From contig JAQGJU010000114.1 in assembly GCA_028290465.1 (NCBI GenBank), forward strand, positions 1 through 64,000: a stretch of DNA of 64,000 bases. The letters are read 5' to 3'. A model generated the notes under the pieces. It did no database searches and was not told where the DNA came from. It saw nothing but the letters and a program-made list of their open reading frames with translations. Shown here in pieces: positions 1 through 8,476 of this stretch. Origin of the DNA: Xanthobacteraceae bacterium. Its GTDB lineage: Bacteria > Pseudomonadota > Alphaproteobacteria > Rhizobiales > Xanthobacteraceae. The stretch's first letter is position 1. Each line of letters begins with the position of its first letter. The position numbers and the translations under genes were made by a program.

Positions 1-2155
1 AGGCGCCGGTCGACGCCGCCGCGCCGGGCGCCGGACCGCGCGCGCGCGCCGCTTCGTCCATCAGCTTCTCGACCCGCACCAGCGCGTCGGCGCCGCGCCG
101 CGTCAGCAACGCGGGCCGGGTCGGCACGTCGCTCGGTTTGCCGTCCGCGACCTGCGGTGCCCCGGTGCTGGGCGCGAGGCCCGGCAGCGATTTCACTTCG
201 ATGCCCTGATGCGCATAGGCCATCACCGATTGCCAGGTCATGGCCGGCAGCGAGCCGCCGGTCATGCGGTTGAGCGGCGAATAGTCATCGTTGCCGTACC
301 AGACGCCGGCGACGAAGTTGGCCGTGTAGCCGACGAACCAGGCATCGCGATACGCATTGGTGGTGCCGGTCTTGCCGGCGGCCTTGATGCCGGGAAGCTG
401 CGCGCGGCGCGCGGTGCCTTCCTCGACCACCTTGTTCATCATCATGATCATGTCGGTCGCGACCTGCGGCGTGATCGCCTGCTTCGGCTTGGTGCCGTCG
501 CGGTCGAAGCGCCACACCGTCTGGCCATCGCCCATGCGGACTTCCAGGATGGCGTGCGGCTTCACGGATTTGCCAAGATTGGGGAAGGTCGCATACGCGA
601 CGGTGTGCTCGACGACGTTGATCTCGTCGGCGCCGATCGGCAGCGACGGCGTGTCGGGCAGCGGCGTGGTGATGCCGAAATTGCGCGCGGTCTGGACGAT
701 CATGTTGCGGCCGGTCCGCGCATTGCCTTTGCCGAGCAACACCGACAGCCGCACCGGAACGACGTTGATCGACCGCGTGATGGCCTGGGTCAGCGTCACG
801 TTGCCGGAGAATGAGCGGCCGTAATTCTGCGGGCACCAGTTGCCGAGGCAGATCGGCGAGTCGGCGATGATCGAGGTCGGCTTGAATCCGTTCATCAGCG
901 CGGTCGCGTACACGTAAGGCTTAAACGAGGATCCGGGCTGGCGCATCGCGTCGGTGGCGCGGTTGAACTGGCTGGCGCCGTAATCCCGGCCGCCCACCAT
1001 CGCCCGCACCGCGCCGTCGAGATCGGCCATCACCACGGCGGCCTGCTTGGCGTGATAGTCGTTGCCGAACTGGCGCAGGTTGTTTTCGACGGCCTGCTGG
1101 GCGACGCGCTGCACGCCGACATCGAGCGCGGTGCGCACGACAAACACCCGCTCGGTCATCGATTTCGGGAACGTCTCGACGAGCTTTTTCATCTCCTCGA
1201 ACGCGTAGTCGAGGTAGTAGTTCGGGGCTTCCTCGGCGCGGCGGTCGACCACGTTGGCCGGATTGCGGCGGGCGCCGAACACCTGGCCCTCGGTCATGAA
1301 ACCGGCCTCGACCAGATTGTCGAGCACGACGTTGGCGCGGCCGCGTGCCGCCGGCAAGTTGATATGCGGAGCGAACTTGGTCGGCGCCTTGAACAGGCCG
1401 GCCAGCATCGCGGCTTCCGACAGCGTCACGTCGCGCGCTGACTTGTTGAAGTAGTACTGCGCCGCGGCGTCGACCCCGAAGGTGCCGCCGCCCATATAGG
1501 CGCGGTCGAGATACAGCTTCAGGATCTCGTTCTTGGTGAGCCGGGTTTCCAGCCAGGTCGCGAGGAACGCTTCCTTGACCTTGCGCTCGATGGAACGCTC
1601 GTTGGTGAGGAACAGGTTCTTGGCAAGCTGCTGGGTGATCGACGAGCCGCCCTGCACGACGCCGCCGGCCCGGGCATTGACCACGATGGCGCGGAGCGTG
1701 CCCGGCACGTCGATGCCGAAATGCTCGTAGAACCGCCGGTCCTCGGTGGCGAGCGCCGCCTTGATCAGATGGTCGGGGAATGCGTCGAGCGGGATCGAGT
1801 CATTGTGCTTGATGCCGCGCGCGCCGATTTCGTTGCCGTAGCGGTCGAGGACGGTGACGGCGAGTTCCGACTTCTTCAGCCAGTCCTCGTCCGAGGTTTC
1901 GCGGAATGCCGGGATGGCCAGCGCCAGCATCAGCAGCATGCCGCCGGTGCCCAGCGTCGCGCCTTCGGATATCAGTTCGACGCCGACCCGCTTCCAGCCG
2001 GCCGCGTGGAACCGGTCCATGAAGGCGGAGAACCGCTCATAAAGCTCGCGCGCCCAACGGCCGGAAAAGAACACCGCGGAATCGATCCGGGCATCCAGAT
2101 CCAGGAAGAAGCGGTTGATTTTCGCCTTCCAGCCCTCGGGATATAGGTCGCGCAC
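1..2155 (-). CDS. PBP1A-family penicillin-binding protein (glycosyltransferase/transpeptidase), C-terminus off window
   Basis: Bifunctional class A penicillin-binding protein that polymerises glycan strands and cross-links peptides on the periplasmic face of the inner membrane. Reading the minus strand gives one open frame from a GTG at 2155 (AGAGG about 9 bases upstream) to the window edge. A hydrophobic anchor lies at about residues 52-72. The GT51 domain follows with TEDRRFYEHFG (catalytic Glu near 137) and QGGSSITQQLAKN (near 170). The transpeptidase domain shows PGSSFKPY (SxxK serine near 408), SIN as the SxN motif, and GKTGTTNAYRDAWF (KTGT near 594). All catalytic motifs are intact. A second in-frame GTG lies 16 codons further upstream (codon starting at 2203), so the N-terminus is not certain. 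Only the tail of the protein is missing. Its neighbour ycgN is divergent. Confidence 0.93.
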   Translation of the reverse strand, partial: MRDLYPEGWKAKINRFFLDLDARIDSAVFFSGRWARELYERFSAFMDRFHAAGWKRVGVELISEGATLGTGGMLLMLALAIPAFRETSDEDWLKKSELAVTVLDRYGNEIGARGIKHNDSIPLDAFPDHLIKAALATEDRRFYEHFGIDVPGTLRAIVVNARAGGVVQGGSSITQQLAKNLFLTNERSIERKVKEAFLATWLETRLTKNEILKLYLDRAYMGGGTFGVDAAAQYYFNKSARDVTLSEAAMLAGLFKAPTKFAPHINLPAARGRANVVLDNLVEAGFMTEGQVFGARRNPANVVDRRAEEAPNYYLDYAFEEMKKLVETFPKSMTERVFVVRTALDVGVQRVAQQAVENNLRQFGNDYHAKQAAVVMADLDGAVRAMVGGRDYGASQFNRATDAMRQPGSSFKPYVYATALMNGFKPTSIIADSPICLGNWCPQNYGRSFSGNVTLTQAITRSINVVPVRLSVLLGKGNARTGRNMIVQTARNFGITTPLPDTPSLPIGADEINVVEHTVAYATFPNLGKSVKPHAILEVRMGDGQTVWRFDRDGTKPKQAITPQVATDMIMMMNKVVEEGTARRAQLPGIKAAGKTGTTNAYRDAWFVGYTANFVAGVWYGNDDYSPLNRMTGGSLPAMTWQSVMAYAHQGIEVKSLPGLAPSTGAPQVADGKPSDVPTRPALLTRRGADALVRVEKLMDEAARARGPAPGAAASTGA

Positions 2156-2297
2156 TCGGTTTCGCCTCTGGAATCGCGCGGGTCCGCAGCCCGTTCGCGC
2201 CACCGGCTTTATTAGCCGATCCTTTACCCTGTACCAATGCCTGAGATGCCACAGGGTGAACGGAAAGTGGGGCCCAAATTGCGGCGTGACAACGGCC

Positions 2298-2345
2298 GAG
2301 CGCGTCCAGCAAAAGTGGGTACCGGTTTTGCGTCCGGACGCGCTC
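2298..2345. repeat. Dispersed palindromic repeat, family A, copy 1
   Basis: Perfect outer arms GAGCGCGTCC (2298-2307) and GGACGCGCTC (2336-2345), inner arms GCAAAA and TTTTGC, and a loop holding GTGGGTACCGG. Related copies occur at 14469-14557, 47904-47950 and 51503-51614. It lies in the divergent spacer between the PBP gene and ycgN and argues against the longer upstream reading frame for ycgN. Confidence 0.8.
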
Positions 2346-2413
2346 GAACGCTTAGACACGCCTCGCGGCCGGCCGCGACAGTGGTTACATATGTCCTGGT
2401 CCCGGGAGCCCCT

Positions 2414-2950
2414 ATGAGTCGTGACGCCGAACAGCCGCCGTTTTGGAAGGCCAAGTCATTGGCCCAAATGACGGATTCCGAATGGGAAAGCGTCTGCGAC
2501 GGCTGCGGGCGGTGCTGCCTGAACAAGCTCGAGGACGAGGACACAGGCAAGATCTACTTCACCGACGTCGCCTGCCGGCTGTTCGATAGCGAGGCCTGCC
2601 GCTGCCACGACTACGCCAACCGCTCGGCCCAGGTACCGGACTGCGTCCGGCTGGACGTCGAGAACGTCGGTTCCCTGAACTGGCTGCCGTCGACCTGCGG
2701 TTACCGGCTGCTGACCGAGGGGAAGGATCTGTACTGGTGGCACCCGCTGGTGTCGGGCGACCCGGATAGCGTCCATGTGGCCGGCATCTCGTGCCGCGGC
2801 AGGATCTCGGCCTCCGAGGCCGACGTGCCGGACGAGGAGTTGCAGGACCACATCGTCAACTGGCCGAACCGGATACCGAAAGCGGCGCGGTTCAAGCCGA
2901 ATGCGGTGGCGAAGGTGAAAGCCGCTAAGATGAAGGCTCCGGCGAAGTAG
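2414..2950 (+). CDS. YcgN-family cysteine-cluster protein (UPF0260)
   Basis: A 178-residue cytoplasmic protein of the YcgN/UPF0260 family, whose molecular role is not established. The family signature is a run of cysteines that probably binds a metal or Fe-S cluster: Cys28, 31, 34 and 35 in CDGCGRCC, then Cys54, Cys62, Cys64 and Cys77, and CGY further on. The C-terminal tail is lysine- and alanine-rich. The start is the ATG at 2414 with GGGAG just upstream; the frame stays open to 2237, but that extension runs through a palindromic repeat and has no family resemblance. It is divergent from the PBP gene. Confidence 0.88.
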   Translation: MSRDAEQPPFWKAKSLAQMTDSEWESVCDGCGRCCLNKLEDEDTGKIYFTDVACRLFDSEACRCHDYANRSAQVPDCVRLDVENVGSLNWLPSTCGYRLLTEGKDLYWWHPLVSGDPDSVHVAGISCRGRISASEADVPDEELQDHIVNWPNRIPKAARFKPNAVAKVKAAKMKAPAK

Positions 2951-3046
2951 GCGTGCTTCAAAATGGCGGGTCGACATTCACGCGATCCAGATTATTTGGA
3001 ACTTAGAATTCGTGGCTGTCGGCCTGCAACAAACTAAAGGGCATTC

Positions 3047-3382
3047 ATGCGCCGCTCACTCTGCCTTATCCTCGCACTCATGGCGTCCCTGGCGCTGCCG
3101 ACGCTCGCCGACGCGGCGCCGAAGAAGAAGCTCAAGCCCGCCCGGGTCACGGTCACGAAAGGTTATGGATTCCTGCCGGGCTATCGGCCGCCGCCGCCGC
3201 AAGGGCCGATCTACGGCCGGCAGGGCCGGTCGCGTTATGGCGACCGCTATGACAACACGCCGCGCTATTATCTGTATGGCGGCACCGGCAACTGGCAGAT
3301 CTACCGTAATCACCCGGTGGGCCCGATCTTCGGGCCGTGTTGGCAGCACTCGCCGATCGGGCCGAGGTGGACGTGTGGGTGA
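3047..3382 (+). CDS. Small exported protein of unknown function
   Basis: A 111-residue protein with a clear Sec signal peptide (MRRSLCLILALMASLALPTLADA, cleavage probably after ADA near residue 23). The mature part is basic and then rich in Gly, Pro, Tyr and Arg, with a proline run near residue 47 and conserved-looking aromatic pairs (YYLYGG, NWQIY). It ends in a segment with two cysteines (CWQHSPIG and a terminal CG) that could form a disulfide in the periplasm. AAAGG precedes the ATG. I do not recognise a domain; similar small exported Gly/Tyr/Pro proteins occur in rhizobia, so a real gene is likely but its function is unknown. Confidence 0.7.
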   Translation: MRRSLCLILALMASLALPTLADAAPKKKLKPARVTVTKGYGFLPGYRPPPPQGPIYGRQGRSRYGDRYDNTPRYYLYGGTGNWQIYRNHPVGPIFGPCWQHSPIGPRWTCG

Positions 3383-3407
3383 GGGGCGCTTGATGCGCTA
3401 ATCCGGC

Positions 3408-3554
3408 CTCATGGTGAGGAGCCCGCCATAGCAGGCGCAGCCTGGGTACACTTGGCTGCGGGGCGGGCGTCTCGAACCATAGGCCGCCCAATACTTCATT
3501 TGGGCCGCCCCATCCTTCGAGACGCGCTCTTACAGAGCGCTCCTCTGGATGAGG
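3408..3554. repeat. Composite REP-like inverted repeat between convergent genes
   Basis: The segment holds at least two hairpin-forming units. The first runs from CCTCATGGTGAGGAGC to GGCGTCTCGAACCATAGG. The second has CATCC (3511-3515) paired with GGATG (3547-3551) around GCGCTCT and AGAGCGC. The text (TTCGAGACGCGC, GAGCGCTCCTC) resembles REP-like repeats I remember from Bradyrhizobium-group genomes. It lies between convergent genes and may end transcription from both sides. Confidence 0.65.
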
Positions 3555-3590
3555 CGGATTGATGTCTGCGGTCGGAGGACAGGCTCAACT

Positions 3591-4580
3591 CTACTGCCCC
3601 ATCGTGATTTTGTTTTCCCGCGCCACCGCAGTCCAGCGCTTGATCTCGGTCGACACCAACGCGCCGAGCACTTCGGGCGGGCCGCCGGTCGGCGTAATGC
3701 CTTGCACCGATAGTTTCGATTTAATGTCCGGATCGTGGATGATGCGGTCGATTTCCTTGTTGAGCCGCTCGACGATCTCGCGCGGCGTGCCGGCCGGCGC
3801 GAACACACCGATCCAGGTCACGGCCTCGATGTCCGGAAAGCCGGCCTCCACCATGGTAGGCACGTCGGGAAACTGCGGATCGCGCGTCAGGCTGCCGATC
3901 GCGATGGCGCGCAGCTTGCCGGACTCGATATGCGGCGCCGAGATCAATGACGACATCACCGAGAACTGCGCCTCGCCGGCGACCGTCGCCATGATGGCCG
4001 GTCCGCCGCCGCGATACGGCAGGTGTTGCATCTTCACGCCGGCCAGCTTGGTCCAATATGAAACGACGAGATGTGCTTGGCTGGCGGCGCCCGGTGTCGC
4101 GTAATTGTATTTGTCCGGATTGGCTTTGAGCAGCGCAGTGAACTCCGCCACGTTGTGCGCCGGAAGCTCCGCGTTGACCACGAACATCATCGGGTTCTTG
4201 CCGACCAGGATGACCGGCGTCAGATCCTTTTCGGTGTCGAACGGCATCTTTGGATTGACCGCCGGATTGACCGAATGCGACGCCAGCGCGACCCCAAGCG
4301 TGAGGCCGTCGGGCGGCGATTTCGCCACCATGTCGGTGCCGACAATGCCGCTCGCCCCGCTGCGGTTGTCGACGATGACCGGCTGGCCGAGCGCGCGCTC
4401 CAGCGATGGCTGGATCAGGCGCGCCACCAGATCGTTGGCGCCGCCGGCCGCGAACGGCACGATCAGCCGGATCGGCCGGTTGGGATAGGCCTGTGCGGCC
4501 GCCTGCAAGGTCGCGGCGATGCACAGGATGCCCGCAAGGCAGAAACGCCGGAGCGCATGGCGCGTCATCGCATGTGACAT
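3591..4580 (-). CDS. Tripartite tricarboxylate transporter (Bug/TctC) substrate-binding protein
   Basis: A 329-residue periplasmic solute receptor of the Bug/TctC family, which captures small carboxylates or other organic solutes. It has a signal peptide (about residues 1-30, ending AAAQA), then the family hallmark YPNRPIRLIVPFAAGG, a ligand-contact region NRSGASG, and MQHLPYRGGGPAIMATVAG near the middle. Length and motif order match complete family members. The ATG at 4580 is preceded by GAGGGAG. No TctA or TctB membrane genes are nearby, so it is an orphan receptor, as is common in this family. It is co-oriented 71 bases downstream of the FAD monooxygenase and may share its transcript. Substrate cannot be read from the sequence. 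Confidence 0.9.
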   Translation of the reverse strand: MSHAMTRHALRRFCLAGILCIAATLQAAAQAYPNRPIRLIVPFAAGGANDLVARLIQPSLERALGQPVIVDNRSGASGIVGTDMVAKSPPDGLTLGVALASHSVNPAVNPKMPFDTEKDLTPVILVGKNPMMFVVNAELPAHNVAEFTALLKANPDKYNYATPGAASQAHLVVSYWTKLAGVKMQHLPYRGGGPAIMATVAGEAQFSVMSSLISAPHIESGKLRAIAIGSLTRDPQFPDVPTMVEAGFPDIEAVTWIGVFAPAGTPREIVERLNKEIDRIIHDPDIKSKLSVQGITPTGGPPEVLGALVSTEIKRWTAVARENKITMGQ

Positions 4581-4651
4581 TGGCTCGTACTCCCTCGACG
4601 TCTATTTTTTTTCCGTCCGACTTTTATGTCCGGCGAACATTCATTCAGAGT

Positions 4652-6238
4652 CTACGCGCGGCCGACGACCTTCGCCATCAACGCGCGCGTGTCGGAGGGC
4701 GGCGTGTCGCTCGCCCACACCACATATTGGTCGGGACGAACCAAAATAAGACGCGCCTCATAGGCTTCTCGTCCATCGGCATACGTGTCGCGCACCACCT
4801 TCAACGGCACTTTGAGAGATTGCGCGGCCTGTTCAAACGCCGTCACGGTCTTGTCGTCGGCGTCGAATGCCAACAGCGCAAAGCCGTCGCCGAGTTCTTC
4901 GAATACATTGCGGCCCGACGACAGATCCTGCGGCGCCAGATGATGGCCGGCCCGGGCCGTGAACATATGCGTACCGTGCGCACTGCAGACGCCGCCCGGC
5001 GGCCCGGCCACGATGGAGGAGCCCTCATAGTTCGGCTCATAGCTGCGGGCGCGCAGATCGCCTTCGTTCAGTCGCGCATTCCAGGCTTGCTCGAAGTCGG
5101 CGCGGTCGCGGTTGGGATTGTGACGCTCCAGGAATACCGCGTCCTTCTTGATGCGCGCCGCGATGAAGTCTTCGGCGGTTTCCTTGAAGATCGGGCGGCG
5201 TTCCTCGCTATACGAGGCGAGCAGGGCGTCGCTGCCCCAGCCTTGCAGCTTTGCTGCCAGCTTCCAGCCGAGATTAGCGACATCTTCCAGGCCGTTATTC
5301 AGACCGAACGCCCCATAGGGCGGGTGGCTGTGCGCGGCGTCTCCGGCGATCAGCACGCGGCCGACCTGATATTTTTCGGCGACCGCGACGCGCAGATCCC
5401 ACAGCCCGATATGATCCAGCTCGCAGGCAAACGGGAAGCCGGCGGCCTTCTGGATCATCGTCTTGGCGTCGAGCGTGTCCTTGGTGATGCCGGCCGGCAC
5501 CGGGGCGTGGAAGAACCAGTTTTCGCCGACATCGATCCGGCCGAAGAACTGCCAGTAGCCTTTGAAGTCCGGATGCATCACCCGGTACACCGAGCGCTCG
5601 GGAAAGTGCTTCAGGCCCTCGTGAAGCTCGCGCGATCGGAACACCACCAGCGCCATCATCTGATCAAAGTCAGTGCCGCCGCGCTCGATGCCGACCTGTT
5701 CGCGCACGATCGAATGGCCGCCGTCGCAACCAACCACATAGTCGGCTTCCAGCACCGCACGGCCCGGTCCACCTTCTTCGACGATGGTGACGCGCGCGCC
5801 CGTATCGTCCTGCTCGACGGTGGTGGCCGACCAGCCGAAGCGGCTCTCGACATTGGACAGGCGCGCCATCCTGGCGCGCAGCACCGCTTCCATCTGGTAC
5901 TGCGGCATCCGGTCATTGGCCTGGAAATAATACGGCCGCACGACTTCGCGGCCCGCCACGACCTGCGTATATCCGCTTGTCAAATTGTCATAGGCGGTGA
6001 GTTCGCCGATCGCATAGCCGTTCGGCATCAGGCGCGCGGCCCGCACCTCATCGAGAATGCCCCAGAAATAGAAATGCTCGAGCGTGCGCTGGGTAAGGTT
6101 CTGTCCCTTGGGAATCCGTGTCAGGCCGGGGCGGGTTTCGACCAGCGCGCAGGACACGCCGCGCAATCCGAGATCCACGGCCAACGCCACGCCCACCGGG
6201 CCGCCGCCCACGATCACCACCTGGTGCCGCTGTTTCAC
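4652..6238 (-). CDS. FAD-dependent aromatic-type monooxygenase (MhpA/UbiH-like)
   Basis: A 528-residue group A flavoprotein hydroxylase that would use FAD and NAD(P)H to oxygenate an aromatic or related ring. The N-terminal Rossmann motif is VVIVGGGPVGVALA (residues 7-20). VVGCDGGHS is the second nucleotide contact, and VLIAGDAAHSHPPYGAFG with GLNNGLEDVANLGWKL is the FAD ribityl-binding GD motif. A C-terminal thioredoxin-like part, as in MhpA-type enzymes, covers roughly residues 420-528. The start is a GTG at 6238 with GGGGAG about 9 bases upstream. It follows the ABC transporter genes in the same direction and precedes a TctC-type receptor, suggesting the cluster imports and oxidises an unidentified compound. 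Confidence 0.88.
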   Translation of the reverse strand: MKQRHQVVIVGGGPVGVALAVDLGLRGVSCALVETRPGLTRIPKGQNLTQRTLEHFYFWGILDEVRAARLMPNGYAIGELTAYDNLTSGYTQVVAGREVVRPYYFQANDRMPQYQMEAVLRARMARLSNVESRFGWSATTVEQDDTGARVTIVEEGGPGRAVLEADYVVGCDGGHSIVREQVGIERGGTDFDQMMALVVFRSRELHEGLKHFPERSVYRVMHPDFKGYWQFFGRIDVGENWFFHAPVPAGITKDTLDAKTMIQKAAGFPFACELDHIGLWDLRVAVAEKYQVGRVLIAGDAAHSHPPYGAFGLNNGLEDVANLGWKLAAKLQGWGSDALLASYSEERRPIFKETAEDFIAARIKKDAVFLERHNPNRDRADFEQAWNARLNEGDLRARSYEPNYEGSSIVAGPPGGVCSAHGTHMFTARAGHHLAPQDLSSGRNVFEELGDGFALLAFDADDKTVTAFEQAAQSLKVPLKVVRDTYADGREAYEARLILVRPDQYVVWASDTPPSDTRALMAKVVGRA

Positions 6239-6462
6239 GATGTTTCGCTCCCCGATAATCTTGTGCGTTCTTGTCGTCCGGCGTAGCGGCTCGCACGGAC
6301 CTCGTCAACGGAGCCTATGCAAATTCGTCAGACGACTGCCTATTTTTTCGCATGCAAGTGCGATGTGTGAACGTCCTGCAAGTTGTCACGATGGGTTTGG
6401 GGTTGAAAGTTGAGGCGAAGGCGGGGGTGGACGCGATGCGTGCTCGGCTGCGGACGCAACGA

Positions 6463-7404
6463 CTATTCTTTGACGGCGCCGGTCATCGCCGAGACGTAAT
6501 GTTCGACAAAGAACGCATACAGCACCACCAGCGGCAGTGAGCCGACCAGCGCGCCCGCCATCAGCGAGCCCCAACGATAGATGTCGCCGTCGACGAATTC
6601 GTTGACGATGGCGACCGGCACCGTCTTGTTCTGCGTCGACGACAGGAAGGTGAGGGCGTAGATGAATTCGTTCCAGCACAGCGTGAAGCAGAAGATGAAC
6701 GCCGAGATCAGTCCGGGGATGGACAGCGGCAGCACGATCTTGGTCAGGATCTGCCAGCGGCTGGCGCCGTCGATCAGCGCGCATTCCTCCAGTTCGAACG
6801 GGATGGTCTTGAAATAACCCATCAGCAGCCAGGTCGAGAACGGAATGAGGATGGTCGGATAGGTCAGGATCAGCGCGAACGGCGTATCGAACAGGCCATA
6901 CTGAAATACGACCGACGACAGCGGGATGAACAGGATCGAGGGCGGCACTAAATAGGCGAGGAAGATCGCGCCGCCGATCCACTGCGCGCCCCGGTAACGC
7001 AGCCGCACGATCGCATAGGCGGCCAGCACGCTGGCGATGATCGACAGCACGGTGGCGCACACCGCGACCAGCATCGTGTTCCACAGCCACAGCGGATAAT
7101 AGGTTTCGAACAGCAACTTCTGGATATGCTTGAGGGTCGGATTCCAGGTCCAGAACGGGTTGAACTTCTCGAGATTCAAAAGCTGTTCGTCGGGTTTGAT
7201 CGCGGTCAGGGCCATCCAGTAGAACGGAAACAGCAGCACCACGAGGATGATGGCCAGCGGCAGATACAGGGTCACCAGCCGTTTCGGCAGCCGTTCCAGA
7301 TAGCTCATGCCTTCCGAATGATCCGCCGCCGCCACCGAGGACGGCGACGAGCCGTGCAGCACGGTTTTCGGATCGGCCACTTTGGGGACGATGGCGTCAG
7401 TCAT
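6463..7404 (-). CDS. Carbohydrate-type ABC transporter permease (MalG/UgpE family)
   Basis: A 313-residue inner-membrane permease with six predicted membrane spans after a hydrophilic N-terminus of about 40 residues. The cytoplasmic EAA loop that docks on the ATPase is present as EECALIDGASRWQ followed by ILTKIVLPLSIPG. With the partner permease, binding protein and ATPase upstream it forms a CUT1-type importer for a sugar, polyol or glycerophosphodiester. Its start overlaps a short direct repeat of the end of the upstream permease gene (see 7398-7520), and no strong ribosome-binding site is visible. Confidence 0.92.
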   Translation of the reverse strand: MTDAIVPKVADPKTVLHGSSPSSVAAADHSEGMSYLERLPKRLVTLYLPLAIILVVLLFPFYWMALTAIKPDEQLLNLEKFNPFWTWNPTLKHIQKLLFETYYPLWLWNTMLVAVCATVLSIIASVLAAYAIVRLRYRGAQWIGGAIFLAYLVPPSILFIPLSSVVFQYGLFDTPFALILTYPTILIPFSTWLLMGYFKTIPFELEECALIDGASRWQILTKIVLPLSIPGLISAFIFCFTLCWNEFIYALTFLSSTQNKTVPVAIVNEFVDGDIYRWGSLMAGALVGSLPLVVLYAFFVEHYVSAMTGAVKE

Positions 7405-7520
7405 TGGCTTCGCCGTGTTGCCATTTGCGCACCCGCGCGTGGCGCTTGCGCCATTCGCGGCAAACCAAAAAAGCAGCGGCGCAACTCTCAGTCATTGTTT
7501 TCGCCATGCTGCCATTTGCG
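7398..7520. repeat. Short direct repeat spanning the permease-permease junction
   Basis: Plus-strand 7398-7429 and 7489-7520 match at 28 of 32 positions and are offset by 91 bases. On the minus strand both copies read CGCAAATGG...AATGACTGA, which is the last codons and stop of the upstream permease gene. In the downstream copy the ATG inside AATGACTGA is the start of the second permease. This looks like a decayed partial duplication of a stop/start overlap. Confidence 0.7.
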
Positions 7521-8441
7521 TCGCTGCAGGCCGAACCAGGAGATCAGGATCGCAGCCAGCAGAAACGGGATCATGGCGGTCGATATCGCGGCGCCTTCGC
7601 CGAGATGGCCGCCGAGGATCGCGCGCTGATACGATAGCGTCGCCATCAACTGCGTGGCGTTGACCGGGCCGCCGCGCGTCAGCACCCAGATCAGTTGGAA
7701 ATCCGTGAAGGTGAACAGCACCGAGAACGTCATCACCACCGCGATGATCGGCGTGAGCAGCGGATAGGTGATGTAGCGGAATATCTGCCAACGATTGGCG
7801 CCGTCGATGGTGGCGGCTTCGTACAGCGACGGCGACACCGTTTGCAGTCCGGCCAGCAGCGTGACGGCGACGAACGGCACGCCGCGCCAGATATTAGCGA
7901 AGATAACCGACCAGCGCGCGTTCCACACATCGCCGAGAAAATCGATATTGGTCGAGATCAGGCCGAGCTTGCGCAGCGACCAGGACAGAATGGAAAATTG
8001 GCTGTCGAACAGCCACCAGAACGCGATGGCGGACAGCACCGTCGGTACGATGAACGGGATCAGGACCACGGCGCGCAGTATTGCCTTGAACGGCAGGTTC
8101 TCGTTGAGCAGCAAAGCGAGATACAGGCCGACGGCGAATTTGATGGCGCTGGCGACGGTCGTATAGAGCAGGGTGTTGAACACCGACAGCCAGAACACCG
8201 AGTCGTCCCACAGCCATTCATAATTCTCAAGCCCGACAAACGCGCCGCCGCGACCGATGCGGGCGTCGGTGAACGAGATCCATACGCCGAGCCCGAGCGG
8301 ATAGGCCAGGAACAGCACCAGAAAGGCCATCGCGGGCAGCATGAACCACAGGCCGAGCCAGTTGCGGTTGACCTTCAGCCGCTGCCACGCGCTGCGCGCG
8401 CGTGGCGTCGTCGGCGTGCCGTTGAGGGTGACGTCGGCCAT
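7488..8441 (-). CDS. Carbohydrate-type ABC transporter permease (MalF/UgpA family)
   Basis: A 317-residue inner-membrane permease with six predicted spans, beginning near residue 28 (WLGLWFMLPAMAFLVLFLAYP). The EAA loop reads YEAATIDGANRWQIFRYITYP, matching the MalF/UgpA side of CUT1 importers. The region before the membrane core is short, unlike the large periplasmic insertion of E. coli MalF, so it resembles UgpA or LacF-type permeases. It lies between the solute-binding protein and the second permease in one minus-strand operon. Its C-terminus ends RRKWQHGENND, and a related but shifted copy of this coding end follows in the spacer. Confidence 0.92.
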   Translation of the reverse strand: MADVTLNGTPTTPRARSAWQRLKVNRNWLGLWFMLPAMAFLVLFLAYPLGLGVWISFTDARIGRGGAFVGLENYEWLWDDSVFWLSVFNTLLYTTVASAIKFAVGLYLALLLNENLPFKAILRAVVLIPFIVPTVLSAIAFWWLFDSQFSILSWSLRKLGLISTNIDFLGDVWNARWSVIFANIWRGVPFVAVTLLAGLQTVSPSLYEAATIDGANRWQIFRYITYPLLTPIIAVVMTFSVLFTFTDFQLIWVLTRGGPVNATQLMATLSYQRAILGGHLGEGAAISTAMIPFLLAAILISWFGLQRRKWQHGENND

Positions 8442-8476
8442 TGATGGCTTACCGTCTTTGACTGTCGGATAACGTG

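Noticed and set aside
36-52. Alternating CG run near the left edge
   Set aside because: It is part of Arg/Ala codons of the penicillin-binding protein gene and not a separate element.
2237-2413. N-terminal extension of the YcgN-type gene
   Set aside because: It runs through a palindromic repeat, lacks family resemblance, and a good ribosome-binding site precedes the ATG at 2414.
4406-6286. A 626-codon plus-strand frame opposite the FAD monooxygenase
   Set aside because: It is the antisense shadow of a gene with clear FAD motifs; its product is His/Arg-rich and matches nothing.
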